Source: DATJQF01 sp035505995
GTDB lineage: Bacteria > Bacteroidota > Bacteroidia > Bacteroidales > FEN-979
Direction: 5' to 3'
DNA length: 24,296 bases
Assembly (NCBI GenBank): GCA_035505995.1
Contig: DATJQF010000097.1
Coordinates: forward strand, 1 to 24,296
Positions 23,592 to 24,296 of the stretch are shown here, piece by piece. Within the stretch, counting starts at the first letter, position 1, and each line of letters begins with the position of its first letter. The notes beneath the pieces were generated by a model. It searched no databases. It saw only the letters and a program-made list of their open reading frames with translations, and was not told the origin of the DNA. The translations under genes were made by a program, and so were the position numbers.

Positions 23592-24296
23592 CTACCGTTC
23601 TTCGTAGATCACCGTCAGCAGTGTTTGTCCAACGGCTTTCAGGGTCAGCCGGTCGATCGATTCCATGTTGTCCCGGGTGGTATGCCAATACGGATAAAAC
23701 CCGGTGGGGCTGTTCTTGTCCAGGTGGATGACGTCGATGGTCGGGATGTTCAGGTTTTTATTGATGTAGATATGATCGTCGGTCACATAGATGCCTTCTT
23801 CCGGGATGAAATAATTTGAAAATCCTGCCGTGGCCGCCACCTCCCATACGTGCCTAACGATCGACGGCGCATAATTCATCGACATGCCCTCCATCAGGAA
23901 CGTGGCGCCCGGCGCCCCCACCATATCCAGCAGGATCCCGTATTTCGCATCATAATTTTTCACCTGGGGATGTTTCGACCAGTACTGCGAGCCCAGCCCC
24001 CACCATTTTTCCGTGTCCTCCGTGTAGTGCTGATCCTGGGGAGGCCCATAGTCTTCCACATCGAACAATACGATATCGATGCCGATCTCCGGCTGACGGG
24101 CATTCAGCTGGCGGGCGATCTCCAGCAGCACGCCCACCCCGCTGGCCCCGTCGTTGGCCGCATCGATGGGCTTGCGGTGGTTGGCCTTGTCCGGGTCGTG
24201 ATCGGCGAAAGGGCGCGAATCCCAGTGGGAGCAAAGCAGGATCCGGCTTTTCATTTCCGGGTTCCAGGAAGCGATCAGGTTCTGGAAATTCAGCTG
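23592..24296 (-). CDS. M28/glutaminyl-cyclase-like zinc enzyme, N-terminus outside window
   Basis: 234 C-terminal residues are visible; the frame is open through the right edge (QLNFQNLIASWNPE continues upstream), so the start is outside. M28/QC features include SHWDSRPFADHD, AANDGASGVGVLLE (metal Asp), VLFDVEDYGPP (metal Glu), GILLDMVGA, and YWHTTRDN (metal His near the end). This D/E/H set and the HWDSR and WGLGSQYW blocks fit bacterial members related to glutaminyl-peptide cyclotransferase and the Bacteroides M28 exopeptidase-like group. Whether it cyclises N-terminal Gln or removes amino acids cannot be settled without the active-site context and N-terminus. A signal peptide is expected in the missing part but not visible. 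Confidence 0.88.
   Translation of the reverse strand, partial: QLNFQNLIASWNPEMKSRILLCSHWDSRPFADHDPDKANHRKPIDAANDGASGVGVLLEIARQLNARQPEIGIDIVLFDVEDYGPPQDQHYTEDTEKWWGLGSQYWSKHPQVKNYDAKYGILLDMVGAPGATFLMEGMSMNYAPSIVRHVWEVAATAGFSNYFIPEEGIYVTDDHIYINKNLNIPTIDVIHLDKNSPTGFYPYWHTTRDNMESIDRLTLKAVGQTLLTVIYEER

Overview
The window looks like chromosomal DNA of a member of the Bacteroidota, probably an uncultured environmental Bacteroidales-type organism. The evidence is four proteins ending in type IX secretion (T9SS) type A sorting domains, a SusC/TonB-type receptor, a DUF4292 lipoprotein, and four exact matches to the Bacteroidota -7 promoter element TAnnTTTG upstream of genes. Shine-Dalgarno sequences are mostly weak. 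No tRNA, rRNA, CRISPR array, transposase, integrase or phage gene was seen.

Layout. (1) 2-3780, plus strand: a compact run of a TPR protein (5' end outside the window), a DUF4292 lipoprotein, an EnvC-like murein hydrolase activator and a drug/metabolite transporter; the first three suggest a cell-envelope operon. (2) 3781-4007: a convergent junction with a five-unit 7-bp tandem repeat and a roughly 160-bp highly structured inverted repeat. (3) 4008-6801, minus strand: a TonB-dependent receptor preceded by a small membrane-anchored protein with a Cys-rich tail, probably one metal or cofactor uptake unit. (4) 6845-17677, minus strand: four consecutive T9SS cargo genes, namely a giant Asp-box (BNR) propeller protein, two gingipain-family (C25) cysteine peptidases of different architecture, and an Omp28-like thioredoxin-fold protein. 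This is the accessory, surface-exposed part of the window. (5) 17832-21798, minus strand: a ROK-family sugar kinase-like gene directly behind DNA polymerase I. (6) 21799-22232: a divergent intergenic region with a promoter candidate and a palindromic repeat. (7) 22233-23570, plus strand: a PIN-PhoH (PhoH2) ATPase/RNase. (8) 23592-24296, minus strand: the C-terminal part of an M28/glutaminyl-cyclase-like enzyme, cut by the window edge.

How the genes work together. The T9SS cluster encodes secreted or cell-surface proteins that would act on extracellular protein. Placing a CxxC thioredoxin-fold protein 94 bp ahead of a cysteine peptidase, on the same strand and behind a good promoter, suggests secreted redox support for thiol proteases, but this is inference. 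The other genes are housekeeping or envelope functions.

The most unusual non-coding signal is a set of C/G-rich palindromic elements in four intergenic gaps (3836-3997, 16064-16115, 17776-17822, 22018-22056), plus 7-bp tandem repeats at two gene ends. These look like dispersed small repeat families. I see no clear evidence of a wholly new multi-gene defence or metabolic system.
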